Both the position numbers and the translations under genes were made by a program. The notes beneath the pieces are model-generated. The model had not been told where the DNA came from. It did no database searches and saw only the letters and a list, made by a program, of their open reading frames with translations. This document shows positions 23,059 through 33,970 of a stretch of 64,000 nucleotides of DNA, piece by piece. The stretch's first letter is position 1; each line of letters opens with the position of its first letter. Source of the stretch: Fagopyrum homotropicum (taxonomy: Eukaryota; Streptophyta; Magnoliopsida; Caryophyllales; Polygonaceae); NCBI GenBank assembly GCA_033239125.1, contig BSWB01000002.1:157218409-157282408 (forward strand). Reading direction: 5' to 3'.

Positions 23059-23146
23059 TAGATAAAGTACCTACAAAGCTTGCAGAATCAATAGTTGCAT
23101 ATGTGTGATATGGAGCAGAAGATGAGGAAGTAGTCTGCATTATCTT

Positions 23147-24948
23147 TGTAACACCGCAAATCCACGGGACTTGGAGTGCTACATTGGGTTAGGATCTCAC
23201 AATGGATCCTGACCCTAGCCTGACAACAAGTTCACTGGATCTTACAACAAGGCACAAGTAGATTAAAACCAAATACATAAAAGCTGTATATGATACATCA
23301 AAAGAGTTTACATACTCAAAGCCGAGTACAAACATCAAACAACAACATCTGATACAAAAGATCCCATATCCCACACATTCTAATGTACAAAAGTCATCGG
23401 CTGGCCACACCATCTGTCTCACCCTACAGTCTTCCTAACCTGCAGATCATCTACAACACGGTATACACCGTTAGCTACAGCAATGGAAAACATGAAGGTA
23501 ATAGCACAACCACACATCAACATCTCATACATGCAATGCCACACACATTCATTTATTATCTTTTATTACGTTATTCCATTACTAATTCAACTTCTTTTGT
23601 AACACGAGGAGCCTCAATAACCCCATCCCATCCAACGTAACACAGAAGTTTTGCATGGGGGTAACCATCACTCGTCCCCTCCTGTGAGATCATCTTCAAG
23701 GCACCTCCTCCTAACCAGCAGCCGGAGACCGGTGGTTACCGCCCGTTATAATACACTTGGGCCAAATAAATGTAATAAATGGTCATCCTAATCCGGTTTA
23801 GGATATAAATGCACAATCATATGAACACACACAACCATCACAATCATACAATCCACAACCGTACGCTAAGTAAGTCCAATGGACTTACCTGTCACACTCG
23901 TATCCACTACCATGTCACAGCTTCCCCTTGGGGAAGAATCAACGCCTGCAAGAGCAAGGCACACAATATCACAAATTGTAAGGGTTAGGAGACTCGTCTT
24001 CATAACCAGAACCAACCTACAACCTCAATCTAAACCTCAAGATCATAACAAGCTCACATATGCCTAAGGCATAACCTCAACATACAACACATCCTAACCA
24101 CACTATCCTAGCTACAAACTATGCCAAGGCTAAAGGAAAGGAAGGAAGACATACCAACAAGGTATGCACCAACAGAAGCAAGAACACAAGGCTGACCCAG
24201 TGAGGCGTAGGGGCGGCTCACCAAAGGCACAAGGGCGGCTCACAGGTAGGCGCAGGGGCGGCCAGGCTCAGGCGCAGAATGTTGGCCCCGACTTCTCTTC
24301 GGTCTCTTTCTCGACTCTCTTCACTTCTTCATCAAACCACAGCAACACACATGCACATATACATATGTATGAACATCAGAAAGCTAGGAAAGGATCTAAC
24401 ACAAGCCTAGCTTGTGTTCCTAAGCTAGAAAGGAAGAAATAAGCAAGAAGGAAGGAAGGAAGCAAGAAAGAAGAAGCTGAAGAACTTACACAGCAACCCT
24501 AGGCAACAACTATAGAGCACACAGCACGTCTACAACCTCAACACAACATCAACAACCCACATCAACATCCTCAAGAGCATCCAAGGCCACATCCACACTC
24601 AAACTCACAAGATCCCACTCAAAAGAGCAAGAAGAGATCAAAGAAGATCAAGGAGGAAGAGAGAAGAAGAAAAACGTGAGGAGGAAGAGAGAAGCTGAAG
24701 AGAGGTAAGAAACCCCTCATCTGAAGCTAAGGGAAGGCTTATAAGAGAAGCCAGCCGCAAAGCACAAGTCAAGAGTCAACGAAAGCGGGTACACTACCAC
24801 AAAACCGCAGGGGCGGCTAGCCCAAGGCGCAGGGGCGCCTTGCCGCTGGGGCGGCCCAGGTGGTGTGCAGGGGCGGCTAACAGGGATCAAGGTAGAACTC
24901 ACCAAGGCTCAACTAGGCTCTTAGGCTCCAAGGACTAGGGCTCTTACA
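23147..24948 (-). mobile_element. Solo LTR of a Ty3/gypsy (chromovirus-like) element
   Basis: On the minus strand the LTR starts TGTAAGAGCCCTAGTCC and ends GCGGTGTTACA (1802 bp), with a perfect 5-bp duplication ATCTT (23142-23146, 24949-24953). No internal region is present. It shares with the LTR at 43382-44766 the ATTGTGAGRTCCTAACC phrase near its 3' end and a GTATTATAACSGGCGGT-type phrase, so the two families are related. AGGGGCGGCT-like GC-rich motifs cluster at 24210-24270 and 24805-24885. Short ORFs inside are not genes. Copia gag coding resumes on both sides. Confidence 0.93.
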
Positions 24949-24953
24949 ATCTT

Positions 24954-25970
24954 CATTATCTCTTGACAAACAACATGAATTAGATTAGGATCAACAGAAG
25001 AAGATCTTTTGACCTGATCTAGAGGAGTATTGCTAAATTCCTGAATCTGAGCAGTATGACCTTTGTCTTCTATAGCTTTGGAACCTTTGTACCAGTCAGG
25101 ATATCTAATGAGTTTGAAACAAGAATCCTTGAGATGACATTTTTCTTTGCAATAGACACAAAGTCTGTCATATGTCTTTCTTAAAATCTCTCCTACTTTC
25201 TCCAGCTTGCTTGTAAGGAATTTGTCGCCAGACTTGAAAAAGGATAATAAGGTTTGCACATGAGGAGAAATACAAGTAAGTTGTTTTTGTTTTTCAAATT
25301 GTAAAATCATTTGAAAATTTCGATTAACTGATTGCAGGACCTACATGGACAGAATATTACTTCTTATATGTTCAAATTAGTCATTAAGCCCCATTAAAAA
25401 CTACATAGTCTGAGTTCTAGTCTCTCTAGCAGTCAATTTCTTAAGGATATCACAAGAAAAGTTTGAAATTCCTCTTCAAGTGCAAGAAGGAACACTGTCG
25501 ACTGAGTGTAATTCATCCCATAATTTTTTGAGTTTGCTTAAATAAACAAAAACACTCAAGTTATCTTGACAAATATTGGTGAGTTCTTTATGAATTTGAT
25601 AGATGAAAGGAGCATCGGACACTTCAAAGTGCTCAATGATTTCATTCCAAAGAGCCTGTGCAAGTTCAACATATATGAAATTCTATGCAAGATCAAACTT
25701 CATTGAATGAATAATCCAGCATCGAATTATGTAATCGGCATGAATCCATCTTGAAAGCTTATTATCATCCTTGTCAGGCTTGGTACACGATCCATCAATG
25801 AAACCATGCTTGAGTTTAGCCCCAAATGCCATACGAATCCCTCTTTTCCAAGACATAAAGTTAGTGCCATTAAAAAGAATGGAGACAAAAGTTGCATACC
25901 AGGATTGTCTAAATTCGACAAAATAAAGGATCATTGGCACTGTCATGGCCAGATCCAAGTTGAACATCTC
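24954..25970 (-). pseudogene. Copia gag remnant
   Basis: Minus-strand translation has the gag N-terminal signature LFNGTNFMSWKRGIRMAFGA followed by KHGFIDGSCTKPD (about 25900-25780), an interrupted middle (25680-25320), and a zinc knuckle CVYCKEKCHLKDSCFKL (CX2CX4HX4C) with YPDWYKGSK near 25150-25070. The reading continues across the solo LTR insertion into QTTSSSSAPYHTYATIDS (23140-23070). Several stops inactivate it. Confidence 0.85.
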
Positions 25971-26104
25971 TGTTGCCTCCAGAATTCATGGAAATGAGAA
26001 TGAATTTTGTAGAAGGAGGACAATGGAGATAGAAAATGCTCAACTGAGCATGAAAGGAATGTTCGAGATCGAGTGAAACTCATTAAAAAAGGTTTTAGAT
26101 TGAA

Positions 26105-26757
26105 TGTAAGAGTAGTTTGAGCGGAAGAAAATTTGTTAGATTGAATGTATTCCCACAAGTTGCAGGTTAATTCATTGATTTGAAAAAAATGCCTACTCTC
26201 ATAAAAACATGACAAAACTAAATGAGCACCCCCTGCAAACTATTACATAAAAAAATTATAAAAGAGACCAACCAAAACTAAATGAGCAACCCCTGCAAAC
26301 TATTACATAAAAAAATTATAAAAGAGACCAACCAAGTAAGCTAAACTTGGTGGACAATGTCAGCTATATAATCCGGAAATGACTCATGCAAGAGCCTAAA
26401 AACATGATCTTTAACAAGTTGAATGATAACGTCCTCCGGGATCCTATTATTTTCGAACATAAGCGAATTCCGTGCATGTCATACATAGTATACCGTCGTG
26501 ATCAAAGCAAAGTTCATGGTCGCTATCCTTCGATGCCTCTTCTTCTTCTTCCTATGGCGTAACCATCGCAAAGAAAGCTCCAACGTGCCCAGCCCAGATG
26601 GCATGCTGAATGTATTCCCACACCATTACAAGCTGCAGTGCATGGCTATTTATTTCCTCAATGTAACAGAACCCTATTATGTTACAACTTCTCTATGTTT
26701 ACAAACTTCTCCCTCTTATTCTATTTATTTACATGCATATGTATATATTCTATAGCA
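26105..26757 (-). repeat. 5' LTR of the copia element, split by a LINE insertion
   Basis: 26105-26157 and 26607-26757 together match the LTR at 19817-20002. The interrupting segment is flanked by a 16-bp duplication of LTR sequence. The outer end reads CTATAGCA rather than CTATACA. Confidence 0.8.
26158..26606 (-). mobile_element. 5'-truncated LINE (3' end only) in the copia LTR
   Basis: It is flanked by a perfect 16-bp target duplication TGAATGTATTCCCACA (26142-26157, 26607-26622). The minus strand encodes ARNSLMFENNRIPEDVIIQL and DHVFRLLHESFPDYI, the 'W..RN..IF' terminal segment of plant LINE ORF2, preceded by an in-frame TGA and ending in TAG, followed by a 3' UTR that holds a ~60-bp direct duplication (26211-26335). 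No clear poly(A) tail is left. Length and duplication fit target-primed insertion. Confidence 0.75.
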
Positions 26758-26820
26758 ATTGCATTGTCTGCTTGTGCTAATATACAAAGCTTGAGGGTCG
26801 GAAAGCAGATCCATATATAG
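26753..26820 (+). pseudogene. PPR-repeat fragment
   Basis: Just outside the copia LTR, translation gives AIALSACANIQSLRVGKQIH, which fits the L-type motif of plant PPR proteins ('LSACANL..L..GKQIH'). A stop follows at once and I find no further repeats on either side. It is a one-motif relic of a PPR gene near which the copia inserted. Confidence 0.5.
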
Positions 26821-28469
26821 CAACTTTATTACGAGTCAGTTTGGATAAGGTTGATCCGTTGGTGGCGGCATGGTTGAAAGAAGTTATGTAGTATAAATGC
26901 TGAATCCTATATGAACATTTTAAATTTATTAAAATTAGTTCTCTTGTGAAGATCCATGTTGTTGAATCGAGGGATAATTTTCTGAATGTTGAAGTTAACC
27001 TGACAATTGTGATTGGTTTCATGATTGACCATACCAGTTGAATTATCCCATGAGTTTCCCTTATGACCTTCTTATGTTGGTTCCTGATGTAAATGACCTG
27101 AAAGTGAATGATGAGAGTTATTTCTTCAGCCTGCGTTCTCTTCTACCTTCTTTTTGTTAGGCTAATTTATATTTTGGGTCTGTCTAATTATATATAGGTT
27201 AACTAAACTTGATTATGGTTACTGGAAAAGCTTCTTCATTTGGGCTCTAACCTTTGCTTCTTCATTTGGGCTATAATCTAAAAAAAAAAAAAGCAAATTG
27301 AACGTATAACATTGAAGATTGAGAATTCTAGCTGACATTTGGAGAAAGAGGTTGCTTCTAGAATATTAGGGAAGCTCTTATAATTATCATCTTAGATTAG
27401 TGTGTATATGTGGGTTAGTGTGTGGTTACGGTATTTAGAAACCGACATGTTCATGTATAATGTGTAGTGAATTGTATATTATACCCTATCCGGATATAGG
27501 CAAAGCCTAACCGGAAACGTAACAATTCAAAAAAAAAAAAATGTAATAAGAGAGACCGACATGTTCATGTATAACGTGTAGAGAAATGTAATAAGAGAGA
27601 GTTCGATCAAAAGAATATACACAAGTTAGGTTGTAGTTACGAGTGTGAGTCTGCAACCAAATATCCGTTATATATATTCGGTGTGAGTTAGGAACGCGGA
27701 GTTTTTCCAACAACACTTTGTTCGCCTTTTTCAGGAGAACAAATTCTTGAAATTATGAGTTTCATTTTTATCATTTTCCCACCCCAAGCTATTTTATAAC
27801 CGCTTTCAAAGACTCAGCGATAGGGTAGGGCGTAGTGACTACTCAGATGAAAGCACACTATGAACAATGATGTCCGCGGTGTGGTGTGGTGAACCAAAGG
27901 CTTATTGGTTGTTAGTCTTATTTTGCTATATATGAATAAATGCGTGCTATGCTGAATGCATACCTGTCTCAATTATCAAAAAAAAAAAAATTGAGCTCGT
28001 TCTATCTCACAATCAATTATTTTGAATAAGTTTGGTCACTAATTTACGGGTTAATTTATTCGCTTCAATTATCCAATTTTAATGTCGCCTATTACAAATA
28101 ACCGATTAAATTACGCACGTGCGGTTTGACTAGTTACTAAATCATGAAAAGCTTTAGAAAAAGTTTAATGAAATTTGGGTGAGTTAGCTAAGCTGATTCT
28201 TTTTTACCTATAATAGCATCGCAACCCCCTAGTTGGTAGGCCAATCATCTATATTACGAGCTGAAGTAATTGAATCTCACTATTATGTTATTATTGTTAT
28301 AGTTTAAAGTTATATTTAATCTCTAATTATCTAAATTAGTGTTATCCAATTATAACACTACAAACTAAGGTTACCCTATTTTAACAATACCTAATTTTAA
28401 TTACTCAAGCCGAATACCCTTAATTACATATTTTAATTACTCAATTTTAGTTACCAATTTCAACCATAA
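26821..28469. other. Stretch without recognised genes; three poly(A) tracts
   Basis: A-runs of 11-13 bases lie at about 27281, 27528 and 27979, each after transcript-like sequence, which could mark old retroposed 3' ends. ACATGTTCATGTATAAYGTGTAG is duplicated around 27446 and 27559, the second copy following a poly(A). None can be assigned to a known family from sequence alone. Confidence 0.4.
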
Positions 28470-28690
28470 TACCATTACGAGCTATATCTATTACATCTGG
28501 AAAGTCCGGAATGATCTCATATTTGGTCAAAAGAACACTCAGGTCGCCACATGTGCGCATAACATTATTCAAGCTACAAAGAACCACACCTCCAGCCATT
28601 GGAAAGACCGATCTCAGCAATCCCTCGCTTGGGCCAAAATTCTGGGAATTCACCTCCAACCCTCAACCTAATATTTCTCTCCATAGGATG
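28470..28690 (+). pseudogene. LINE ORF2 C-terminal fragment
   Basis: Plus-strand translation YIWKVRNDLIFGQKNTQV and then CAHNIIQATKNH, ending in AWAKILGIHLQPS, fits the segment of plant L1-type ORF2 between the reverse-transcriptase zinc region and RNase H ('IWKARN..IF'). It is short and lacks catalytic domains. Surrounding sequence repeats an AATTACYCRATTTYAATC.TAATACC phrase on both sides (28380-28480, 28770-28960), so it may have inserted into a simple repeat. Confidence 0.55.
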
Positions 28691-29684
28691 GTTCTTTTCT
28701 TTCCTTGTCTGTTGTTAAATCTGGACAAAGCTGTTCACTGTAAATCCCTTGCTCATTAATATTCAAATTTTTCAAACAAAAAAATTTTCAATCATAATAC
28801 TGATTTTACTAATTACTCAAACATCCCAAGTCGGAAAAGCATTTTAATTACCCGATTACAATCGTAATACCCAACTTACTAATGAACCAATGGTAATACC
28901 AAGTCGAAAACTTATTTCAATGACCCAGTTTCAATCGTGATACCCACGTTACTAATACCCTCAACTGACCCTCTTGCTAACCTTTTGTTAAGATCTCCCC
29001 AACTTCACAACATCTTCCTTAAAGTACTCAGCGACCAATCCTAACTTTCTCAACAATATTGAAATACCAACAAACCTTTGATTAAAACTCAATACCGATG
29101 GGACTTTTCACCCTCTAGGGTTTTACTCTCTTTCTTCTCCCATTACAATTTGGGCCCTTTTACTTAGCTACGATTCACGGAGAATTGTGTAACTGCCTTA
29201 TTTTGCATTTCAGTTAATAAATTTAGTGGGGCTTGCTTGCTTGCTCTCGCCATCACTTACCAAAAAAAGAGAGTTTAAAGTCATTCACGTCTAACCAAAA
29301 CTCGGCAAGCATTTAATGGTAAAGTTCTTCAAACATGTCAAAAGGACAAAGGATACATATATTGAACAAAACTCGCTACCAAAGAGTCAAAAACATGTAT
29401 CTCTTATAACTTTATAAGGTAGTAGGTTTGATCATATGATCCAAGTAAACCTACCAACGGGTCCAACGTACGTGTAAGTGAAAATTCATTGATCATGGAA
29501 TTATAATTCACTTTTTGAAAATCAGAACTCAAATGATATATTTAGGGTTTTCTTCCTATCAAAATTGAGTATTTTACATTTTTACCTCTAATTTGATAAA
29601 TTATAGTTATAAGTTATAACTTTTATCGTAATTTTATTTTAAAATATATTAATCGTGTATGTTGTAATGATAACTTCTCTTATC
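28691..29684. other. AT-rich stretch with imperfect repeats; no gene seen
   Basis: 28780-28990 repeats an ACTTACTAAT...CAATCGTAATACC-type phrase. A comparable phrase set (AACACCA, AAAATACCCCAC, GTTGGAAGCCCCC) occurs at 55640-55980, so a dispersed repeat family may be present. 29100-29680 shows nothing recognisable. Confidence 0.4.
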
Positions 29685-29950
29685 TAAAGTGGGGAAATTC
29701 TAAGTCGGTGGGGTTTTCATCCTATTGCCATTTGATTTTAGGATAGAACCCGTCAAGTTTATGTTTTGGACTTTGACACGGTTTCAGAAGGGTTAGTTTC
29801 TATTCAACTCGTGATGCTAACCTATAGGCAAGTGTCAAGTAGGTATATACTTTAGTTGCATTTGCAGGAGGTGTTAAAATAATAAATTTTCACGTGGGAA
29901 CATTATGAGCCTATTATATAAGGTCGGCGAACTCTTCTCATTCTAATCCC
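29685..29950 (+). mobile_element. Decayed TRIM upstream of the MLP gene
   Basis: Aligns with the TRIM at 10354-10824: AGTGGGGAAATTCTAAGTCGG, CCTATTGCCATTTGATTTTAGG, GGACTTTGACA, then a degraded primer site CGGTTTCAGAAGGG, the internal segment, and a second LTR start with GAGCCTATTATATAAGGTCGG. It ends about 60 bp before the TATA box of the MLP gene, so remnants of TRIM LTR lie within the promoter region. Confidence 0.7.
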
Positions 29951-30011
29951 AATAATTTAACCACCAATTACCCTCGTCTCTCTTGCTACTTGATGCACAC
30001 ACACATTCTTC

Positions 30012-30020
30012 TATATAAAG
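30012..30020 (+). promoter_or_regulatory. TATA box of the MLP gene
   Basis: TATATAAAG lies 76 bp before the ATG, after a pyrimidine-rich stretch; a leader of about 45 bp would follow the usual +30 start site. This is the best plant core promoter in the window, and its position matches an intact gene. Confidence 0.65.
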
Positions 30021-30095
30021 AGGCCAATTTGTTCAATACATTCTCATCCTTCTCTTCCTATTTTCCACATTTCTACTATTACCTCTTCTACAAAA

Positions 30096-30648
30096 ATGGG
30101 TTTGAAAGGAAAACTCATTGCTGAATTTGAAGCAAAATCATCCGGAGATCTCTTCCATCAAACCATGCTTAAGAACCCTAATCATGTCTCCAAAATCTCC
30201 CCTGCTCATATCCAAGCTTTTAACCTACATGAAGGAGAACTCGGAAAGAATGGCTCCGTGCTCGCTTTGAACTTTACTCTTAGTAAGTACTAAACGACTT
30301 GATATGATACTATCCAACAAAGTATACATGTTTCTTATTAAGTCATAACTATTTTGTTTTTGTTTTTGCGTAGATGGAAATAAGTATGCATCAAAGAAGG
30401 TAGTCGAGAATGTAGACGAAGTTAATAAGACATTGACGATGAGAGTGATCGAAGGAGATCTTCTGAAAAGTTACAAGGCAATCATAGCTCATCTTCATGT
30501 GAAGCCCGAAAGTGACAATGTTAGTCTTATAAATTGGACCATAGAGTACGAGAAGCTCGACGAAGACGTGGTGCCTCATCCAATAACCTTGCTTGAAATG
30601 GTACTCAATGTCAGTACACACCTCGACAACCACCTTCACAAAGCCTGA
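30096..30648 (+). CDS. MLP-like protein (major latex protein / Bet v 1 family), two exons
   Basis: Exon 1 is 30096-30282; the intron 30283-30373 begins GTAAGTAC and ends TGCGTAG; exon 2 is 30374-30648 ending TGA. The joined frame is 153 aa, the usual family length, with the intron at the family's usual place. It begins MGLKGKLIAEFEAKSSGDLF and carries the EGDLLKSYK segment of MLPs, corresponding to the Bet v 1 glycine-rich loop region, ending HLDNHLHKA. MLPs are small cytosolic proteins with a hydrophobic ligand-binding pocket, implicated in hydrophobic-compound and hormone handling and stress responses; the ligand here is unknown. No stop or frameshift is seen, so this is the only apparently intact host gene in the window. 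A broken paralogue tail lies at 9262-9343. Confidence 0.93.
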
Positions 30649-30949
30649 CCAATCCAACATTTGATCGTATCTGCATAAAACGATCAATATCGTATTTCTA
30701 AATAAATCACCATTTGGGTGACTTAGTTTTTTGTTTTATATTATTAGGTCGAATTTTATGCAAGATTAATCGATTTGAAGAAATAACGAGTTCCATTTTA
30801 GAACGATCCAAACTAAACCCTATAAATTTAGTAACTAACAATCTGAAAGATATAAAACATCTTAGTTTTTCTAATAATATTTTAGAAGCTAACATACATC
30901 GGTGGAATATATAAATATATAAATATATATATTTTGTTACTTTTTCTTA

Positions 30950-31125
30950 TATCCGTCCCGAGACCAAATGACGCGGAGGGCACACGTCCGGTGAACCGCA
31001 CATACAAGCTCACGAGGTCCATCCTAAAACCAATGGACAATAGAAGGAGTAGTCCAGATGCTTATATGGTAGGTTCACTTGATTGTGTGTTAACGATATT
31101 GGATTTTTTCCCGTACATCTCAACA
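30950..31125 (-). repeat. Copia-type LTR remnant with polypurine tract
   Basis: On the minus strand, CACTTGAGGGGGAG (31138-31125) is a polypurine tract directly before TGTTGAGATGTACGGG, an LTR-like start. The LTR body contains ACTCCTTCTATTGTCCATTGGTTTTAGGATGG-type sequence, resembling the TRIM LTR, so the TRIM and this element are related. Its 3' end is not clear. Confidence 0.6.
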
Positions 31126-31314
31126 CTCCCCCTCAAGTGTTAACTACCTGAAATAGTTAACATTTGACACATTTTTCTTTGTTTTATTTCTCGGGTCGAG
31201 CATCTCATTCTCTTTTTAGCTCGCCCACAAATTCTTTTTTTCTTTCGACGGGTTTCACATCTCATTCTCTTTTAGAGAATCCCAAATCAAAAATCTCAAA
31301 TCAAAAAATTGGAC

Positions 31315-31425
31315 TAATTATGAAGATTAATCGATTTGAAGAAATAACAGGTTCCGGTTTAGAACGATCCAAACTAAAACCTATAAATTTAGTAAATAAC
31401 ATTCTGAAAGAGATACATATATATA
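31315..31425 (+). repeat. Duplicate of the MLP 3' flank
   Basis: AAGATTAATCGATTTGAAGA and TTTAGAACGATCCAAACTAAA, spanning about 100 bp, repeat 30759-30850 in the same orientation. Another, more diverged copy is at 9975-10040. The copies record local duplications around MLP loci. Confidence 0.75.
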
Positions 31426-31429
31426 TACA

Positions 31430-32564
31430 CGCACCTCCAAATTATGAAGATATTTACCAAAATCCTATTAAAATTTCATATTGACCATATTCATTTATTT
31501 ATCCTAATGAACACCATCGAATGTTGTGTGAGGGTTTGGATAAAACAATCTCAAATCAAAAAATTGAACTAATTTTTGGTAACTCGTACCAAAAATGTTT
31601 ATGGTAATGGTTGATCGACCAAAAATTATTTTGGAATATAATGCAAGAAATGGTGGAATGCGTTCATGTGATTGAAATCTATGAACAAATGGATTCAAAT
31701 TAAAATTTTGAGTAGGCTAAATTTATTTTAGAAAAATATTCGACATTTAATGTCAGATTCTAAATTTTTTTTAGATGGACTATTCCTTTTTATCATTATT
31801 TGTATTAATATTAGGTTGGTGCACCAACGCATGTAAGCTGTCTGTGAGAGGCCGAGATAATTTTTTAAAATTCATGTTGAATTTTCATTTTTGACGAAGT
31901 TTAGATTAAGAATATATATCTACATTAATTTCAATTGTGTTGACAGATCGGCCAAATTGAACATTCGACCACCACACTAGTTTCTTTAGTTATATATGGA
32001 AAACACAAAAAGGTAGAGCACGTGAAAACTAAATCACGTATTATTTGTACAAGTGAAAAGCTTTCACTTGTACAAATAATGCAGAGGCGTAACTATTTTT
32101 ACTTGTACCACACACTTATGGTAATTCTCAACCATCTCTTTGCCGTTATTAACAAAGAATTCAATGATCTCAACAACTCTACGAACACACCACCCATGTA
32201 TTACATACATATTAACCTGTTTGATTCCAACGCAACAAACTAAAACAAATCTAGTCAACATATATACTATTATTTATGAAAATGTACCCCTTCTTATTTT
32301 GACTTAATTAGAGAAATAGGACCCTTAAGATATTATTTTTATAAAATGGGCTCCTATAGAAAACAATAATAATTAGGCCTGCAGCTATAAAAAATAGGAG
32401 TTAATTGAAATGATGGTGTTGTACAAAATTTAAATAGTGATATGATGTTTACTTTTGACTTTTTTATTTTTTTAAAAAGTGAGGAAAAACTCTCACTAAA
32501 TCATTAATTTAGAAACCCATTTCCCATCTCCTCCATTCTTCCAAAAAACTCTCACTAAATCATT
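31430..32564. other. Non-coding stretch with a perfect hairpin
   Basis: AT-rich, with no recognised protein on either strand. The notable element is the inverted repeat at 32040-32080. 32281-32470 contains ACCCCTTCTTATTTTGACTTAATTAG-type sequence of unknown origin. Confidence 0.4.
32040..32080. repeat. Perfect 19-bp inverted repeat with 3-nt loop
   Basis: Arms ATTATTTGTACAAGTGAAA (32040-32058) and its exact complement (32062-32080) are separated by AGC. No transcript structure or transposon ends are evident around it. Confidence 0.9.
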
Positions 32565-32995
32565 GATTATTGAGTATATGTGTGTGCCGTTTGGGTATGC
32601 ATTTTTTAGTATATGTGTGTTCAGTTTTGGGTATTGCTTATTGAGTGATTGATATGCATTTTTTTTGTATGCATTTTTTGGTATTGCTTATTGAATGATT
32701 AATATGCATTTTTTTGGGTATACATTTTAGGTATTGCTTATTGAGTTATTGATATGCATTTTTTGGTTATTGCTTATTGAGTATATGTGTGTGCAGTTTG
32801 GGTATGCATTTTTGAGTATATGTGTGTGCAGTTTTTAAGTATTGCTTATTGAGTGATTGATATGCATTTTTTAAGGGTATTGCTTATTGAGTGAATGATA
32901 TGCATTTTTGGGTATTGCTTATTGAGTATATGTGTGTGCAGTTTGGGTATGCATTTTGGGTATTGCTTACCCAAAAACAAACGTTGTTGCTTACC
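32565..32995 (+). repeat. Minisatellite with mixed ~25-70 bp units
   Basis: The phrases GGTATTGCTTATTGAGT, GATTGATATGCATTTTTT and ATATGTGTGTGCAGTTTGGG recur many times in varying order from 32570 to 32985. It ends with two copies of TTGCTTACCCAAAAA. No ORF is maintained. Confidence 0.85.
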
Positions 32996-33657
32996 CAAAA
33001 ATAGAACAAGGGGCGGCTGCTTCCAGATTCCGGTGACGCAGAAGCTCAACAAGAGGACTTGCGTTTGAAGGGAGGAATAAGGGACATGAGTTTATAAATA
33101 GAAAAAAAAAATGGGATGCATTTATTGAGCACAAATTCCATGTAAAATGTCTATCAACATTGTCACCAATCAAATCAATGACTGTCACTTTTTGTACTTT
33201 TTTTTAATTTCATCTACTATATAGGGGCTCATTATATAAATTACAAATTGGGAGGCCCTAATTTCCAACTTCATGGTGTAAAAGGCCTACAATGCCAATT
33301 CTTCCTTTTATTTTTAACGTTCAATCTAGGTTTTGCTTCCTCTCTCCTCAACCTCTCTTCTTTTGTTTCTTCTTCTTCTTCTTCTTCTTCTTCATGTTGT
33401 CGTTAATTATTTAACATTCACCCATCTAGTTTTTCTCAGGAGGGCGGTGCAATGGTCGATTCTCCCTGGCGGCTCAAGTATTTGCGTTTTCTGGAGGCTA
33501 GACTGCTTCCGGTTCGGATCTAGTGAGATTTCGATGGCATAGGTTTTGGTTCGGTGGCAACTGAGTGATTTTGTCAAGTCCCTATCAGTGTGAGAAGCCC
33601 TAGGTTTCGTCTCCAATTTCAACACCTCTTATCCCAATTCCGACTACTACTGCCTGT

Positions 33658-33970
33658 ACTACCACATCTCATCGGCCCTCATTGCTCGCATACTCTATTT
33701 CAACACTATTATTGTTCTTGAGCTAGAAGAAGAGCTCAATTTGGTTATTGATTTGGCGAGAAAACTTGGTGTTCGACTTGTACTTGGCTTCCGGGCGAAG
33801 CTTCGTACAAAGCGCTCTGGTCATTTTGGATCCACTTCCGGGTAGAAGGGCAAATTCGGTCTCAAAACCACTAAGATCCTAAATGTTGCAAGGAGACTTG
33901 AATCTGCAAGGATGCTAGACTGCCTCCAACTCCTACATTTCCAAATCGGCTCCCATATCCCATCTACAAG
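33658..33970 (+). pseudogene. Arginine decarboxylase fragment
   Basis: Arginine decarboxylase makes agmatine from arginine at the start of the plant polyamine pathway and uses PLP. The translation reads ALIARILYFNTIIVLELEEE, LVIDLARKLGV, FRAKLRTKRSGHFGSTSG, an in-frame TAG where the family has E, then KGKFGLKTTKILNVARRLES and MLDCLQLLHFQIGSHIPST. This is the highly conserved central part (RAKL.TKHSGHFG.TSGEKGKFGL; LLHFHIGSQIPST) with H-to-Q and other changes. It covers roughly 105 residues of a protein of about 700. The frame ends right after IPST, and no flanking ADC sequence is present, consistent with capture by a transposon. Confidence 0.88.

Larger units (their letters stand above)
19817..26757 (-). 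mobile_element. Ty1/copia retrotransposon, minus strand, with three later insertions
   Basis: A 3' LTR (19817-20002) and a related 5' LTR (26105-26757, split by a LINE) bracket gag, protease, RT and RNase H in the expected order on the minus strand. Insertions are a foldback element (21774-23058), a solo gypsy LTR (23147-24948) and a LINE fragment (26158-26606). Integrase is absent: protease sequence runs within about 100 bp into the linker that normally follows integrase. No primer site is recognisable next to the 5' LTR, and the outer flanks (AAAAA versus ATTGC) are not a matching target duplication, so the element is old and rearranged. Confidence 0.85.

Noticed and set aside
33333..33542. 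69-aa ORF with a Leu-rich, signal-peptide-like start
   Set aside because: The Leu run is encoded by a (TTC)n-type microsatellite inside the MULE; not a convincing secreted protein.
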